From positions 1 to 41,927 of IMG/VR virus record IMGVR_UViG_3300042922_000851: a stretch of DNA of 41,927 nucleotides; one strand, given 5' to 3'. Made by a program: the position numbers and the translations under genes. Of this stretch, positions 30,886-39,476 are shown piece after piece (position 1 is the first letter of the stretch; the number at the start of each line of letters is the position of its first letter). Origin of the DNA: a virus. A model generated the notes under the pieces. The model worked only from the letters and a program-made list of their open reading frames with translations, ran no database searches and was not told the origin of the DNA.

Positions 30886-32124
30886 TTAGATAAATACATT
30901 TGGAAACTCTATTAAGAATTGCTTCCAGTTAAGACATTTCATCAAATCAATTGTCCTTATCTTCAATGGTCTTTGTTTTCCATTTGCATCAATAAAATGG
31001 TAGTCATCTACCATCTTGTCATTCTTAACAAATGGGTATAACAATATAATTTCTTTAATAGAATCAATACTTGTCGAATATGCATTCATCTGATACAAAT
31101 CAGATTCTTTTGCAAACTTTTGAGGTATTTTCCATTTGGTATCAACAATTGTAAATTCTCCATGTGTTTGTTTAATGGCAATATCCGGTCGTAGCGCAAT
31201 ATGTTTCTTCAAATCAGCATCCCTCTGTAACAAATAATTACCCCGCATTTGATAAGAAACCTTGTTTCTGTAAACAATATGTGCGACCTTATATATAAAT
31301 AATTCGTATAAATTATTCATGTCAAAAAGCATCATGCTTATTGACACATTGCCTGCACTGAGTGTACTAAATACATTATTAAGAAAAAGTTTTCCATATG
31401 TATACGACTCTTCTGCACTTTGATTAGTAGAATTAAAAATAATATCTTTTGCCAAAGCTTTTTCTTTACTTATGTCTAAAAAGTCTTCATACATTGGAAA
31501 TAAATATTTAATACGCCTTTTATTCTGCGAATCAGTACTAACTTTATACATGTGTTTCAAACACAATTTAAAGAATTGATTTATACTATTATCCGCAGTA
31601 AACTTCGAATACCTGCACCAGAACTTTGTTGGTTTTAGTATGTTTTGGGAAAACTGCTTATTAAAAAGTATTCTTCCCTTAACTCGATTCAAATTATTAT
31701 CTTCTTTCTTATAAGAATGCCTTAGACCTTCTTTTGTATATTTTTCAAGTGATGTAAGAAAAGTATCAATCAGCATTTCAATTAAAGAATTTTTACTTAC
31801 TTGTGTCATACCAGGCATTTCTCTAACTGAAGGTTTCTGGTGCGAGATTAAAAGCATTCGTGTAAGAACACTCCTTAGGTCATCCATAGAGACATATCCA
31901 TAAAGCTTTGGCAGTATCTCAATATTCAGATCCTTCAAAGTAATGGTTCCAACCCAATGCTGTGCAGTAAGTTTTTTATATCCCCATTTAAACACAGGTT
32001 CTTCATTCATGATGACACTTTGAAGTGCAAGAGCATCATCTTTTGTAATTGTATTATTGTTTATATCTCTCTTTTCTCTTATATGCAATTGATCATATTC
32101 TTTTAAAATAATAGTTTCCATCAT
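30886..32124 (-). CDS. McrC-like nuclease subunit of a McrBC-related restriction system
   Basis: A 412-residue McrC-family protein. The N-terminal half binds the McrB ring (GYKKLTAQHWVGTITLKDLN, then LNIEILPKLYGYVSMDDLRS). The C-terminal PD-(D/E)xK nuclease is LRPDIAIKQTHGEFTIVDTKWKIP in pieces, with Asp and D-x-K. It cuts DNA when driven by the McrB motor. Overlaps mcrB by 4 bases. The presence of two methyltransferases in the operon argues for a LlaJI-type rather than a methyl-dependent system. Confidence 0.9.
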   Translation of the reverse strand: MMETIILKEYDQLHIREKRDINNNTITKDDALALQSVIMNEEPVFKWGYKKLTAQHWVGTITLKDLNIEILPKLYGYVSMDDLRSVLTRMLLISHQKPSVREMPGMTQVSKNSLIEMLIDTFLTSLEKYTKEGLRHSYKKEDNNLNRVKGRILFNKQFSQNILKPTKFWCRYSKFTADNSINQFFKLCLKHMYKVSTDSQNKRRIKYLFPMYEDFLDISKEKALAKDIIFNSTNQSAEESYTYGKLFLNNVFSTLSAGNVSISMMLFDMNNLYELFIYKVAHIVYRNKVSYQMRGNYLLQRDADLKKHIALRPDIAIKQTHGEFTIVDTKWKIPQKFAKESDLYQMNAYSTSIDSIKEIILLYPFVKNDKMVDDYHFIDANGKQRPLKIRTIDLMKCLNWKQFLIEFPNVFI

Positions 32125-33383
32125 TGATATATTTGCTTTAACGAATCTATCGTTATTTTTGTTGCTACGTGGTAATGTTTTTTATCATCAATCATATAGT
32201 CTCCGGTATATGAAAAGAAATTGTCAGCCACTATATCCTCATGCTGATATATTGCATTAACACGTAAGTCTCCAGTATCATCTAAATCATTAAACACTAA
32301 CTGTATTTTTTGAATATCATCATAAAAGTACTCTTCCAATAGAGGAATTACCGAGTTCCTTATGACTCCAGCAATTGCATCTGCTGTCGTCGCTCCAAGA
32401 AACAATGCGTGTCCTAACAAATGTTGTGAATCAAGTAAAAGTTCTATCCTTGAATTAAGAGTGTTAAATATTTGTATAAGGTCTACCCCATCAATATTAT
32501 GAGAATCAAGTCCTTGTAATTCCATTTCATTTTTTATAATTTCAGAATTTGGAAGTATTGGACTAAATTTAAACCTTCTTCGAAGTGCAATATCAATCTG
32601 ATCAATTGATCTGTCTGCTGTGTTCATTGTACCATAAACATTTACATTTGGTGGTACTGTAAATGTTGTTTTTGAATAAGGAAGAACAGCTGACAAAGCT
32701 CCAGATTCCCCAGCTCTCTTATCAACTTCTATTAAGCTAATTAATTCACCAAATATCTCGGAAATATTACCACGATTAATCTCATCAATAAAGATAGCAT
32801 AATCTTTTTCAGGGTGCTTTGAAGCTTCATCACACAAAAATTTAAAAATACCAGGTTTTGGTGAGTAATCGATTGATTTTGTGGCAGCTATATACTCCGG
32901 CCTAATTCCCTCAATAAAATCCTCATATGCGTATGACTGATGGAATGTCACAAAATTATATCTTTTTGTCACAGTTGACTTACTTAGAAATTTAGCAAAA
33001 AAATCTGCACGTGCTTGTTGAACTCTTACTAAATCAACATACCATTCACTAGGTCCTATCGAAATAAAAATTCTTGGTTGCACTCTTGTAACTGCTGCAA
33101 TTGGAGCAGGAGAAAGATTATGCTTATCCAATTCAGCTCCAACATTAATATTAATTCCTAATGAAAGCGAATCAACTTTCTTTTGAATTTCTGTTGTTGC
33201 CATTTTTCCATGATTTTGTAGTAAAATCAATGTTATAAGAATCCATTCTTTTGATTCACTAATAAAAGCGTTTTTTATCTGGGAATCATCAATATCATAA
33301 TCAATATAGTCATTCATCAATGATTGTATAAGATATGTCTTTCCAGTTCCTGGAGGACCATAAAAAATAACATTCTTTGCCAT
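32121..33383 (-). CDS. McrB-like AAA+ GTPase with inserted domain
   Basis: About 420 residues; ATG at 33383 (MAKNVIFYGPPGTGKTYL) preferred over TTG two codons upstream. Walker A GPPGTGKT at 9-16, the family motif FHQSYAYEDFIEGIRP near 147-162, Walker B IFIDEINRGN near 197, and GTMNTADRSIDQIDIALRRRF. The P-loop starts the protein, so the usual N-terminal DNA-binding domain is missing. About 80-100 residues are inserted between Walker A and the FHQSYAYED motif, containing a possible winged helix (EWILITLILLQNHGKMATTE). It would be the translocating motor for McrC. Confidence 0.9.
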   Translation of the reverse strand: MAKNVIFYGPPGTGKTYLIQSLMNDYIDYDIDDSQIKNAFISESKEWILITLILLQNHGKMATTEIQKKVDSLSLGININVGAELDKHNLSPAPIAAVTRVQPRIFISIGPSEWYVDLVRVQQARADFFAKFLSKSTVTKRYNFVTFHQSYAYEDFIEGIRPEYIAATKSIDYSPKPGIFKFLCDEASKHPEKDYAIFIDEINRGNISEIFGELISLIEVDKRAGESGALSAVLPYSKTTFTVPPNVNVYGTMNTADRSIDQIDIALRRRFKFSPILPNSEIIKNEMELQGLDSHNIDGVDLIQIFNTLNSRIELLLDSQHLLGHALFLGATTADAIAGVIRNSVIPLLEEYFYDDIQKIQLVFNDLDDTGDLRVNAIYQHEDIVADNFFSYTGDYMIDDKKHYHVATKITIDSLKQIYQ

Positions 33384-33390
33384 AATCAAA

Positions 33391-34143
33391 TTACCTCGTC
33401 AAGTATTTTAATCCTGGAAGGAAGCCACTTCCATTAACAACATTTGCAACACCAAACTTCGCATTATATACTTTTTTCATATTTTCAAATTTAGCCGGAG
33501 AAATGTAACCCACATTTTTCATATAATCCTCAACGTTTTTAATTCTCAATTGAGGTTTTCTTGGATCACCTCCCGCTAATCGATCCCTTGCTGTATTGTA
33601 ATTACAATCAAAACCAAAATCCTCAAAAATCTCATTCAGAAAATCCCCAATATCATCATTTGGACAATCTAATGACAAATATCTTATTATAGCATTCGGA
33701 ATACTTATATCGGGTGTGCCACGTCCATCAATAACACCCAAAATAAACGCTTTTTTCACATCTCTTGCTGATGCCAACAATACAGGCTTTAATGCTGGAA
33801 TTTCATTACGCAAATCTGTCAATCCTGTTGACTCAAAAAAAGTACTGAATCCAGGAAGACGATTTTTACCAGAATCTAAGGATGTCCCTTTGATATTATC
33901 TTTCATAACTGTATATCCATTAACCTTAGAACTGATATTACTAACATAATCAAAATGCTCTGCTGTTTGTGCTCCTGAAGAATATGTAGGGTTATATCTT
34001 ACTGGAGCAGCCCAATAGAGTTTACCACTACTACTGACTTTCTCATCAGCAGCATAAATTCCCCCTAAAAAGTATGCCGTCTCTGTTGTTAAGTACTTTG
34101 TGCCCGTGTTAATACCCGCATTGTAAATTTGATAACTTACCAA
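33391..34143 (-). CDS. LAGLIDADG-like protein, putative recognition subunit of the RM system
   Basis: A 250-residue protein with two LAGLIDADG-like motifs about 107 residues apart: YFLGGIYAADE (24-34) and FILGVIDGRGTPD (133-145). The second is followed by the family's usual SLDCPNDDIGDFLNEIFED helix region. The second motif has Arg where the metal-binding Asp should be, so nuclease activity is doubtful. Its place between the methyltransferases and mcrB suggests DNA recognition for the McrB-C complex, which otherwise has no DNA-binding domain. TTG start with AAGGAAGG. A free homing endonuclease is the alternative. Confidence 0.65.
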   Translation of the reverse strand: MVSYQIYNAGINTGTKYLTTETAYFLGGIYAADEKVSSSGKLYWAAPVRYNPTYSSGAQTAEHFDYVSNISSKVNGYTVMKDNIKGTSLDSGKNRLPGFSTFFESTGLTDLRNEIPALKPVLLASARDVKKAFILGVIDGRGTPDISIPNAIIRYLSLDCPNDDIGDFLNEIFEDFGFDCNYNTARDRLAGGDPRKPQLRIKNVEDYMKNVGYISPAKFENMKKVYNAKFGVANVVNGSGFLPGLKYLTR

Positions 34144-34223
34144 TATGTTCCTTCCTTTCTATACCATCAACAGGCAGAGTCTAATCTCTGCCATAGTATG
34201 GTAATTCCTTAGTTAATAATAAG

Positions 34224-35288
34224 TTACTTATTCATATCTTTAATAATAGCTTCTGCTAAAGCCTTTGAAAGTAATGGTGGAACTGCATTACCGACTTGTT
34301 TCATCTGTGATGTCTTTGTTCCATAGAACCTAAATGTATCTGGAAACGACTGAATTCTCGCAGCTTCTCGAACTGTAATGGCTCTATTCAAATAAGGATG
34401 TGTAAATTTTCCCGATGAAGGAGTGTCAAATCTAGTCGTAATAGTTACTGATATATCATCAGCATCCATCCTCTCCCATGTTCCACTATAAATAGATTTC
34501 GTTAAATGCTCAGGTGGAAGATATTCTTTTCCACCTTTTGGTGGTATCATAGCTAATCTTTCCAGTGCAATTTTGGAGTGATTAGTTGCAATATGATTAT
34601 AAATCTTTTCACTCCCTGTTCTCATCATTTTTTGATATTCTGAATCCACAGATTTTATATACTCTGCTACCTCCGTTCCTTCTCCTGATTTCAAATATGC
34701 TAAATCACTTATAGCATCCCATATAGTTGTTCTCTTGCTGACCCTATTTGGCATTTCAACCGGTTTATCTGTATTCTTTTTTCCTATAATAAAGGCTCTG
34801 TGTCTATTTTGTGGGACTCCATAATCTGCAGCACATAACACTTGTGCATTTATTGTGTATCCAAGTTCTGTAAACATTATTGTTAATTCATTCTTAAAAA
34901 ATCCATTTTCAGCTGTTAATAAATTTGGTACATTTTCCATTATAAAATATTGTGGGGATACTTCCTTAACCACATCAATAAAATATCTAAACAGAAAATT
35001 TCTAGAATCATTTATCGTTTTTCTCTGTCCTTTTTGCGAATATCCTTGACATGGTGGTCCCCCAACACATAAATCAACTATTCCTTTATATTTTCCAAAT
35101 GTCTCATGAATTGGAAGTTCTGTAATATCCGCAACAATCATATTGGGATTATTGCGATTTTTGATATACGCTTGAGCTATTGACTTATCATATTCATTTG
35201 CTATAACCACCTCAAATCCCATCTGTTCAAATCCAAGAGAAAGGCCACCTACACCTGCAAATAGATCAATCATCTTATATGTGTTCAA
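34224..35288 (-). CDS. DNA cytosine-5 methyltransferase of the RM system
   Basis: A 354-residue C5 methyltransferase. Motif I is MIDLFAGVGGLSLGFE, the catalytic loop GGPPCQGYSQKGQR has Cys80, and later motifs are MENVPNLL, PQNRHRAFIIG and the C-terminal VGNAVPPLLSKALAE. It protects host DNA from the McrBC-like enzyme. TTG at 35288 is supported by AGGTG; a downstream ATG lacks a ribosome-binding site. It overlaps the preceding gene by 14 bases. It is unrelated in detail to the prophage C5 enzyme. Confidence 0.93.
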   Translation of the reverse strand: MNTYKMIDLFAGVGGLSLGFEQMGFEVVIANEYDKSIAQAYIKNRNNPNMIVADITELPIHETFGKYKGIVDLCVGGPPCQGYSQKGQRKTINDSRNFLFRYFIDVVKEVSPQYFIMENVPNLLTAENGFFKNELTIMFTELGYTINAQVLCAADYGVPQNRHRAFIIGKKNTDKPVEMPNRVSKRTTIWDAISDLAYLKSGEGTEVAEYIKSVDSEYQKMMRTGSEKIYNHIATNHSKIALERLAMIPPKGGKEYLPPEHLTKSIYSGTWERMDADDISVTITTRFDTPSSGKFTHPYLNRAITVREAARIQSFPDTFRFYGTKTSQMKQVGNAVPPLLSKALAEAIIKDMNK

Positions 35289-36015
35289 CTTTATTCACCT
35301 GTTCTATCCTATCTTTTGTAATTCGGCAGTACTCTTCATTTATTTCCACCCCTATGAATCTTCTTCCATGTAATAGTGCTGCGACACCCGAACTTCCACT
35401 TCCACAAAATGGGTCAAAGACCACATCATTTTCATTTGTTAATAAACTAACAAATTTCTCTAATAGCTGAACTGGTTTCTGTGTTGGATGCTTTCCATAT
35501 TTCTTTTCGCTAGATGGTGTTACAGAGGTTTCAAAAAAATCATGAATAGCTTTTCCATCATTATTAAATGTTCCAGTGTGTTTTTTATATGTAAAGTAAA
35601 TCCAGGCTTCTGTCGAGTTAATAAAATGTAAATTCATATTACGTGGCATAGGATTTTTTTTATGCCAAATCCCAGTTGTTTTATAATAGAAATTGTGTTT
35701 TTCTGCCAATCTAATAATTGTTTCAACCTTTATAATCGACATAAACATTATTACAGAACCACTTTCTTTAATTATTCTAGCTAATTCAGCAAAAAGCAGA
35801 TCCATATCTTTTTCCCATTCATTAAAGTCAAGGTCATCCCACCCGGCTGCTCCGAAGAAGTTTTCTCTCATTGCTTTTAAATTCGTTGCTCTATTTTGCA
35901 TAAACAAACCCAAGTTATATGGTGGATCAGTCAAAACCAAATCTATGGATTTATCCTCCATCTCTTTCATTGCTTCCATACAACTTTTGTTATGTAATAT
36001 ATAATTGTCGTTCAT
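35275..36015 (-). CDS. Amino-DNA-methyltransferase (N4-cytosine or N6-adenine), beta class
   Basis: A 246-residue methyltransferase with motif IV first (SIDLVLTDPPYNLGLF, Asp30) and motif I last (VFDPFCGSGSSGVAALLHG), the beta-class order. A PTQKPVQLLEKFVSLL segment precedes motif I. DPPY suggests N6-adenine, but N4-cytosine cannot be excluded. Together with the C5 enzyme it would protect each strand of an asymmetric site, as in LlaJI-like systems that need two methyltransferases. Start follows CTGGAGGAAAGT. Confidence 0.9.
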   Translation of the reverse strand: MNDNYILHNKSCMEAMKEMEDKSIDLVLTDPPYNLGLFMQNRATNLKAMRENFFGAAGWDDLDFNEWEKDMDLLFAELARIIKESGSVIMFMSIIKVETIIRLAEKHNFYYKTTGIWHKKNPMPRNMNLHFINSTEAWIYFTYKKHTGTFNNDGKAIHDFFETSVTPSSEKKYGKHPTQKPVQLLEKFVSLLTNENDVVFDPFCGSGSSGVAALLHGRRFIGVEINEEYCRITKDRIEQVNKVEHI

Positions 36016-36048
36016 ACTTTCCTCCAGTATAATATAAATGCCGAATAA

Positions 36049-36243
36049 TTACTCCTTTGCACTTTTCCCACTTTTTACCCACTCATCTAACTCCGAGCGT
36101 TTAAATTTCCATAACTTACCTATTTTTCTAGCAGGCAAATCTATATCTTTTTTTATCCAATTTCTTAATGTGACTACCTTAATGCCAAGATATTCTGCAG
36201 CTTCATCTATTCCAATATAATTATCATATTTTGCTTCAGTCAT
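36049..36243 (-). CDS. Excisionase/MerR-type helix-turn-helix protein, RM operon regulator
   Basis: A 64-residue protein: YIGIDEAAEYLGIKVVTLRN and WIKKDIDLPARKIGKLWKFKR form a winged helix typical of excisionase-type DNA-binding proteins (helix_turn_helix_17). It is the first gene of the RM operon, directly behind the promoter, and would act as a controller of methyltransferase and restriction expression. The alternative is an excisionase of a mobile element; no partner integrase is present. Confidence 0.8.
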   Translation of the reverse strand: MTEAKYDNYIGIDEAAEYLGIKVVTLRNWIKKDIDLPARKIGKLWKFKRSELDEWVKSGKSAKE

Positions 36244-36286
36244 TTTAGTGCCTCACATACTTTCGCAGTCTCTTAGTTTCTTCTTT

Positions 36287-36315
36287 AGTATACTTAACAA
36301 GCGTTTACAAATCAA
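36287..36315 (-). promoter_or_regulatory. Promoter of the RM operon
   Basis: Minus strand TTGATT (36315-36310), 17-base spacer, TATACT (36292-36287), about 44 bases before the HTH start. The promoter lies inside an AACAAG…CTTGTT inverted repeat that may be an operator for the HTH protein. Confidence 0.65.
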
Positions 36316-36370
36316 CTTGTTTTTTGTCATTTCATTATATTTGATTATATTTGTTATATAAAATTGTCCT

Positions 36371-36403
36371 AAAAAAAGAGTGTAGACTAATTGTCTAACA
36401 CTC
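36371..36403 (-). terminator. Terminator downstream of tRNA-Ser
   Basis: GAGTGT-TAGAC (minus, 36403-36393) pairs with GTCTA-CACTC (36387-36378), one bulged base, followed by seven Ts. It ends the tRNA transcript before the RM promoter. Bases 36404-36524 hold nothing else I can identify. Confidence 0.85.
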
Positions 36404-36524
36404 ATTAATTTACTGTCATTATTTTATTAGTATTGAACTCTGTTGTATTATCTAACTATCCTACTTATTACTGTATAGATGGAGACTACTAAAAAAATCA
36501 ATATTAACTTGAATTTTAATATAA

Positions 36525-36612
36525 CGGAGAAAGAGGGATTTGAACCCTCGCGCCGGTTGCCCGACCTACACCCTTAGCAGGGGCGCCTCTTCGGCCTCTT
36601 GAGTATTTCTCC
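36525..36612 (-). tRNA. tRNA-Ser (anticodon GCU)
   Basis: An 88-base cloverleaf on the minus strand. Acceptor stem GGAGAAA pairs with TTTCTCC, with discriminator G; no encoded CCA. The anticodon loop CTGCTAA reads GCU (AGC/AGU serine codons). A long variable arm (GTAGGTCGGGCAACCGGC) and TTCAAAT T-loop fit serine tRNA. A terminator follows. It appears intact and is probably chromosomal. Confidence 0.95.
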
Positions 36613-36782
36613 AGATACAGAACTTTATGCTTATATACAATTTTTCTTAATTATAAATATGCCTTTGCTTTATGACAAAGCCAAGTATATCAAATACACT
36701 ATCTATTGTCAACTGTCATCTTTTCTGTCTACTCAACCCTAGACATCTTTATGAGTGGATATGTTTCCACAAACAATAAAAT

Positions 36783-36850
36783 AAGGGTTCTCTGGCAACA
36801 AAATCTCTGCTTACATTTTGCCACAAAAACTCCAACGCCAGGATACCCTT
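36783..36850 (-). terminator. Large stem-loop after the methyltransferase gene remnant
   Basis: AAGGGT…TGGC (36783-36796) pairs with GCCA…ACCCTT (36837-36850), 12 of 14 positions including one G-T, with an inner CAAAAT/ATTTTG hairpin. On the minus strand it is followed by ATTTTATT. Most likely the native terminator of the RlmD-like gene. Bases 36613-36782 are AT-rich with no gene seen. Confidence 0.55.
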
Positions 36851-36876
36851 TGTTTTAAGCTTATTTAGCACTTTCT

Positions 36877-36942
36877 ATTTCTGAACCCGTGACATCAATA
36901 CTACTGTCTCGACGTGTTCTGTACATGAAAACATATCCTTAG
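36877..36942 (-). pseudogene. 3' remnant of an RlmD/TrmA-family RNA methyltransferase gene
   Basis: The minus strand encodes KDMFSCTEHVETVVLMSRVQ-K-stop. This matches the conserved C-terminus of 23S rRNA (uracil-5-) methyltransferases (DMFP-T-HVETVVLLS). A stop codon lies just upstream in the same frame, so only about 22 codons are present; no body of the gene is here. The last codons of this gene family are a known integration site of conjugative and related elements. I read it as the displaced chromosomal 3' end, with the right-hand element beginning at about 36940. Confidence 0.7.
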
Positions 36943-37063
36943 CTCACTAATACAAGATATAAAAAGTATATACTCATTCTTTTAAATCCTATAATACAAT
37001 TGATAATGCAACTTATTACATTACGGCTTTCTCATCACCTGTTTTTGGATTGGAGATAATAAA

Positions 37064-37432
37064 ATGCACGTAAACTATAAAACTATCGGCAAGCGTATAA
37101 AGGAAACCCGCATCCAGCAGCATCTTACACAGGCTGAACTTGCTGAGATAACGGATATGTCTGTTTCCTATATTTGTTGTATTGAAAATGCAAAAAAACA
37201 TGCAAGCCTAGAATCCTTGGTTCGAATCTCTAACGTACTTGGAGTTACCGTTGATGAATTACTAAATGGAAATCAGCTTCATAATCCTACTGAATACCAA
37301 ACTGACATAGATTTATTGATGTCTGACTGTTCCGGATCAGAAAAACGTTTTATATTTGAACATATCAGCGCCGCAAAATCCATATTGCGAAATAACGGCT
37401 GGATACTGACTGAAAAAAAGGACAATTATTAA
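37064..37432 (+). CDS. XRE-family regulator of the right-hand element
   Basis: A 122-residue protein. Helix-turn-helix: IGKRIKETRIQQHLTQAELA, then EITDMSVSYICCIENAKKHAS and LESLVRISNVLGVTVDELL. The rest is a short linker and helical tail (EKRFIFEHISAAKSILRNNG). It is the first gene of the element and probably controls the recombinase next to it. A TATAAT box lies at 36990-36995, without a clear -35. Ribosome-binding site GGAG. A terminator follows. Confidence 0.85.
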   Translation: MHVNYKTIGKRIKETRIQQHLTQAELAEITDMSVSYICCIENAKKHASLESLVRISNVLGVTVDELLNGNQLHNPTEYQTDIDLLMSDCSGSEKRFIFEHISAAKSILRNNGWILTEKKDNY

Positions 37433-37472
37433 CGATAGCAAACTTCTTATTATCAGATTTATATGCACTTGG

Positions 37473-37512
37473 AAATAGACCACAGGTTAAACACTTGACT
37501 CATGGTCTATTT
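37473..37512 (+). terminator. Terminator between XRE regulator and recombinase
   Basis: AAATAGACCA (37473-37482) pairs with TGGTCTATTT (37503-37512), then TCAATTCTT. Ten-base stem with a 20-base loop; it separates regulator and recombinase transcription. Confidence 0.6.
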
Positions 37513-37571
37513 TCAATTCTTATGAAAAAAATATAATAGAGCCATACTGCTTAAACAAGGGAAGGTTACTT

Positions 37572-39476
37572 ATGACTGAAAATGAGATAAAGCAAGAAAG
37601 CATTGCTATACAAAAATCAAAAATCCGGGAACGATATAAAGGCATAAATTCAGATGAACTAGATATTATTCCCGCTTTGCCACAAGAAGATTTTTATGAT
37701 AATCAAAGGGAAAAGCGTGTTGCTGTCTATGCCAGAGTATCAACCGATGATCCAAGACAAACATCGTCATATGAATTACAGAAATACCATTATCATGATG
37801 TTGTCAGCCGCCGTCCAGACTGGAAACTCATTGAAATATATGCCGATGAAGGCATTTCCGGCACCTCTCTCCAGCACAGGGATGCATTTGTAAAAATGAT
37901 TACTGACTGTAAGGCAGGGAAGATAGACTTAATTGTTACAAAGAGCGTTTCACGTTTTGCCCGAAATGTTGTTGACTGTATCGGATATGTTAGACAGCTC
38001 GCTGCTTTACAACCACCGGTCGGAGTATTTTTTGAAACCGAGAATATTTACACCTTGAACAGTACGAGCGAAATGAGTTTATCTTTCATTTCTACATTAG
38101 CCCAGGAAGAAAGCCATAATAAAAGTGAAATTATGAATGCTTCAATCGAAATGCGTTTCAGAAGAGGTATTTTTCTCACACCGCCACTTCTTGGCTATGA
38201 CCAGGATAATGATGGTAATCTTATCATAAATGAGGAGGAAGCTAAAATTGTACGATTGACATTTTTTATGTACCTATACGGCTACACTTGCCAGCAGATT
38301 GCCGACACGCTTACCAACCTTGGATGTCGTACTAAAAAGGATAATACAACCTGGTCGGTAAATTCTATTTTGCAAATTCTTCAGAATGAAAGGCACTGTG
38401 GAGATGTTCTTGCTCGGAAAACCTGGACCCCAAGTTACCTTGACCATAAATCAAAGAAGAACAAACAGGACAGAAACCAGTATCGTCAGCGTAATCATCA
38501 TGAGCCAATTATCTCAAGAGACGATTTCATTGCTGTTCAACACCTAATCAGCAACGCAAAATACGGAAATAAAGGACTCCTTCCGGAACTTCATGTCATT
38601 ACCGACGGTGTTTTAAAAGGATTTGTTCCTATCAATCCAAGATGGGCAGGATTCAAATCAAAAGATTATAAAGCAGCATCAGAAAGTGTTACTGAAGATG
38701 TCAACTCAATATCATCCTCCTGTATAACAGCTCAATCTGGAGATTTTGATCTTCGTGGTTTTGAAATAGCGCGAGCACAGTTTTTCGATACCGCTGATCG
38801 AATCAGTATGACATTTTCTATTAATGGAATCAAATTCAGTACAGAGGCTATTCGTAAGTTAAATGATATTGTCGGTATTGAAATGCTGGTGCATCCAACC
38901 AAACTCCTATTTGCTGTACGTCCTTGTACAAACGAAAACAGAAATTCCGTACAATGGGCCAGTCCTCAAAATGGTCGGATTAAGCCTCGCCTTGTCAGTG
39001 GTACTGCCTATTTATCCACTTTATATGATATATTCGGATGGAATCCAACCTGCAAATACCGCGTAATAGGAGTTCTTAAAAAAAATGAAAATACATCACT
39101 TATAATATTTAATTTACACGAAACGGAGATCTTAATTCCAAGTGATGTTCTTGATTCAGCCGATAAAAAAGAAAAAGAATCAAAAAAGCCATTGGAAGAT
39201 ATACTTCCATTTACTGAAGGTGCAAAGAAGAATGTCCTTGCTTATCCGGCAGATTGGGTAAATGGATTTGGTAACAACTATTATAGCCATTCGCAGGCTC
39301 GTGAACTTGCCGCTTTTTCAAATAATAAAGAATGGGGTGTTCACCTGGATGGAGTTCCATATAAAGAATCCGAACTGCAGATAACCGATTCAGATGATAT
39401 TTGTAAAAGCATCGACGAATTAATGAATGATATGAAACAGGAGGTTAACCATGAACGAAACAACCATGTTGAATGA
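37572..39476 (+). CDS. Large serine recombinase with an extra C-terminal domain
   Basis: A 634-residue serine recombinase. The catalytic domain is RVAVYARVSTDDPRQTSSYE (nucleophile Ser57), then DEGISGTSLQHRDAF and TKSVSRFARNVVD. The recombinase domain is MRFRRGIFLTPPLLGYD, then NSILQILQNERHCGDVLARK. Instead of the usual zinc ribbon and coiled coil, residues about 380-520 form a beta-rich domain (FEIARAQFFDTADRISMTFS…) also present in the next two genes. It should integrate and excise the element. Overlaps the next gene by 26 bases. Start has GGGAAGG. Confidence 0.9.
   Translation: MTENEIKQESIAIQKSKIRERYKGINSDELDIIPALPQEDFYDNQREKRVAVYARVSTDDPRQTSSYELQKYHYHDVVSRRPDWKLIEIYADEGISGTSLQHRDAFVKMITDCKAGKIDLIVTKSVSRFARNVVDCIGYVRQLAALQPPVGVFFETENIYTLNSTSEMSLSFISTLAQEESHNKSEIMNASIEMRFRRGIFLTPPLLGYDQDNDGNLIINEEEAKIVRLTFFMYLYGYTCQQIADTLTNLGCRTKKDNTTWSVNSILQILQNERHCGDVLARKTWTPSYLDHKSKKNKQDRNQYRQRNHHEPIISRDDFIAVQHLISNAKYGNKGLLPELHVITDGVLKGFVPINPRWAGFKSKDYKAASESVTEDVNSISSSCITAQSGDFDLRGFEIARAQFFDTADRISMTFSINGIKFSTEAIRKLNDIVGIEMLVHPTKLLFAVRPCTNENRNSVQWASPQNGRIKPRLVSGTAYLSTLYDIFGWNPTCKYRVIGVLKKNENTSLIIFNLHETEILIPSDVLDSADKKEKESKKPLEDILPFTEGAKKNVLAYPADWVNGFGNNYYSHSQARELAAFSNNKEWGVHLDGVPYKESELQITDSDDICKSIDELMNDMKQEVNHERNNHVE

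Noticed and set aside
30886-33389. Plain methyl-dependent McrBC (type IV)
   Set aside because: Two methyltransferases and a controller are in the same operon, which would be self-defeating for a methyl-dependent nuclease; a LlaJI/BsuMI-like conventional system fits better.
36525-36612. tRNA-Ser as attachment site of the prophage
   Set aside because: No partial tRNA copy is found elsewhere in the window and no tyrosine integrase is present, so there is no direct support.
36244-37063. Insertion sequence or hidden gene in the 820-base gap
   Set aside because: No transposase-like frame or terminal inverted repeats; contents are promoter, terminator, tRNA, hairpin and gene remnant.
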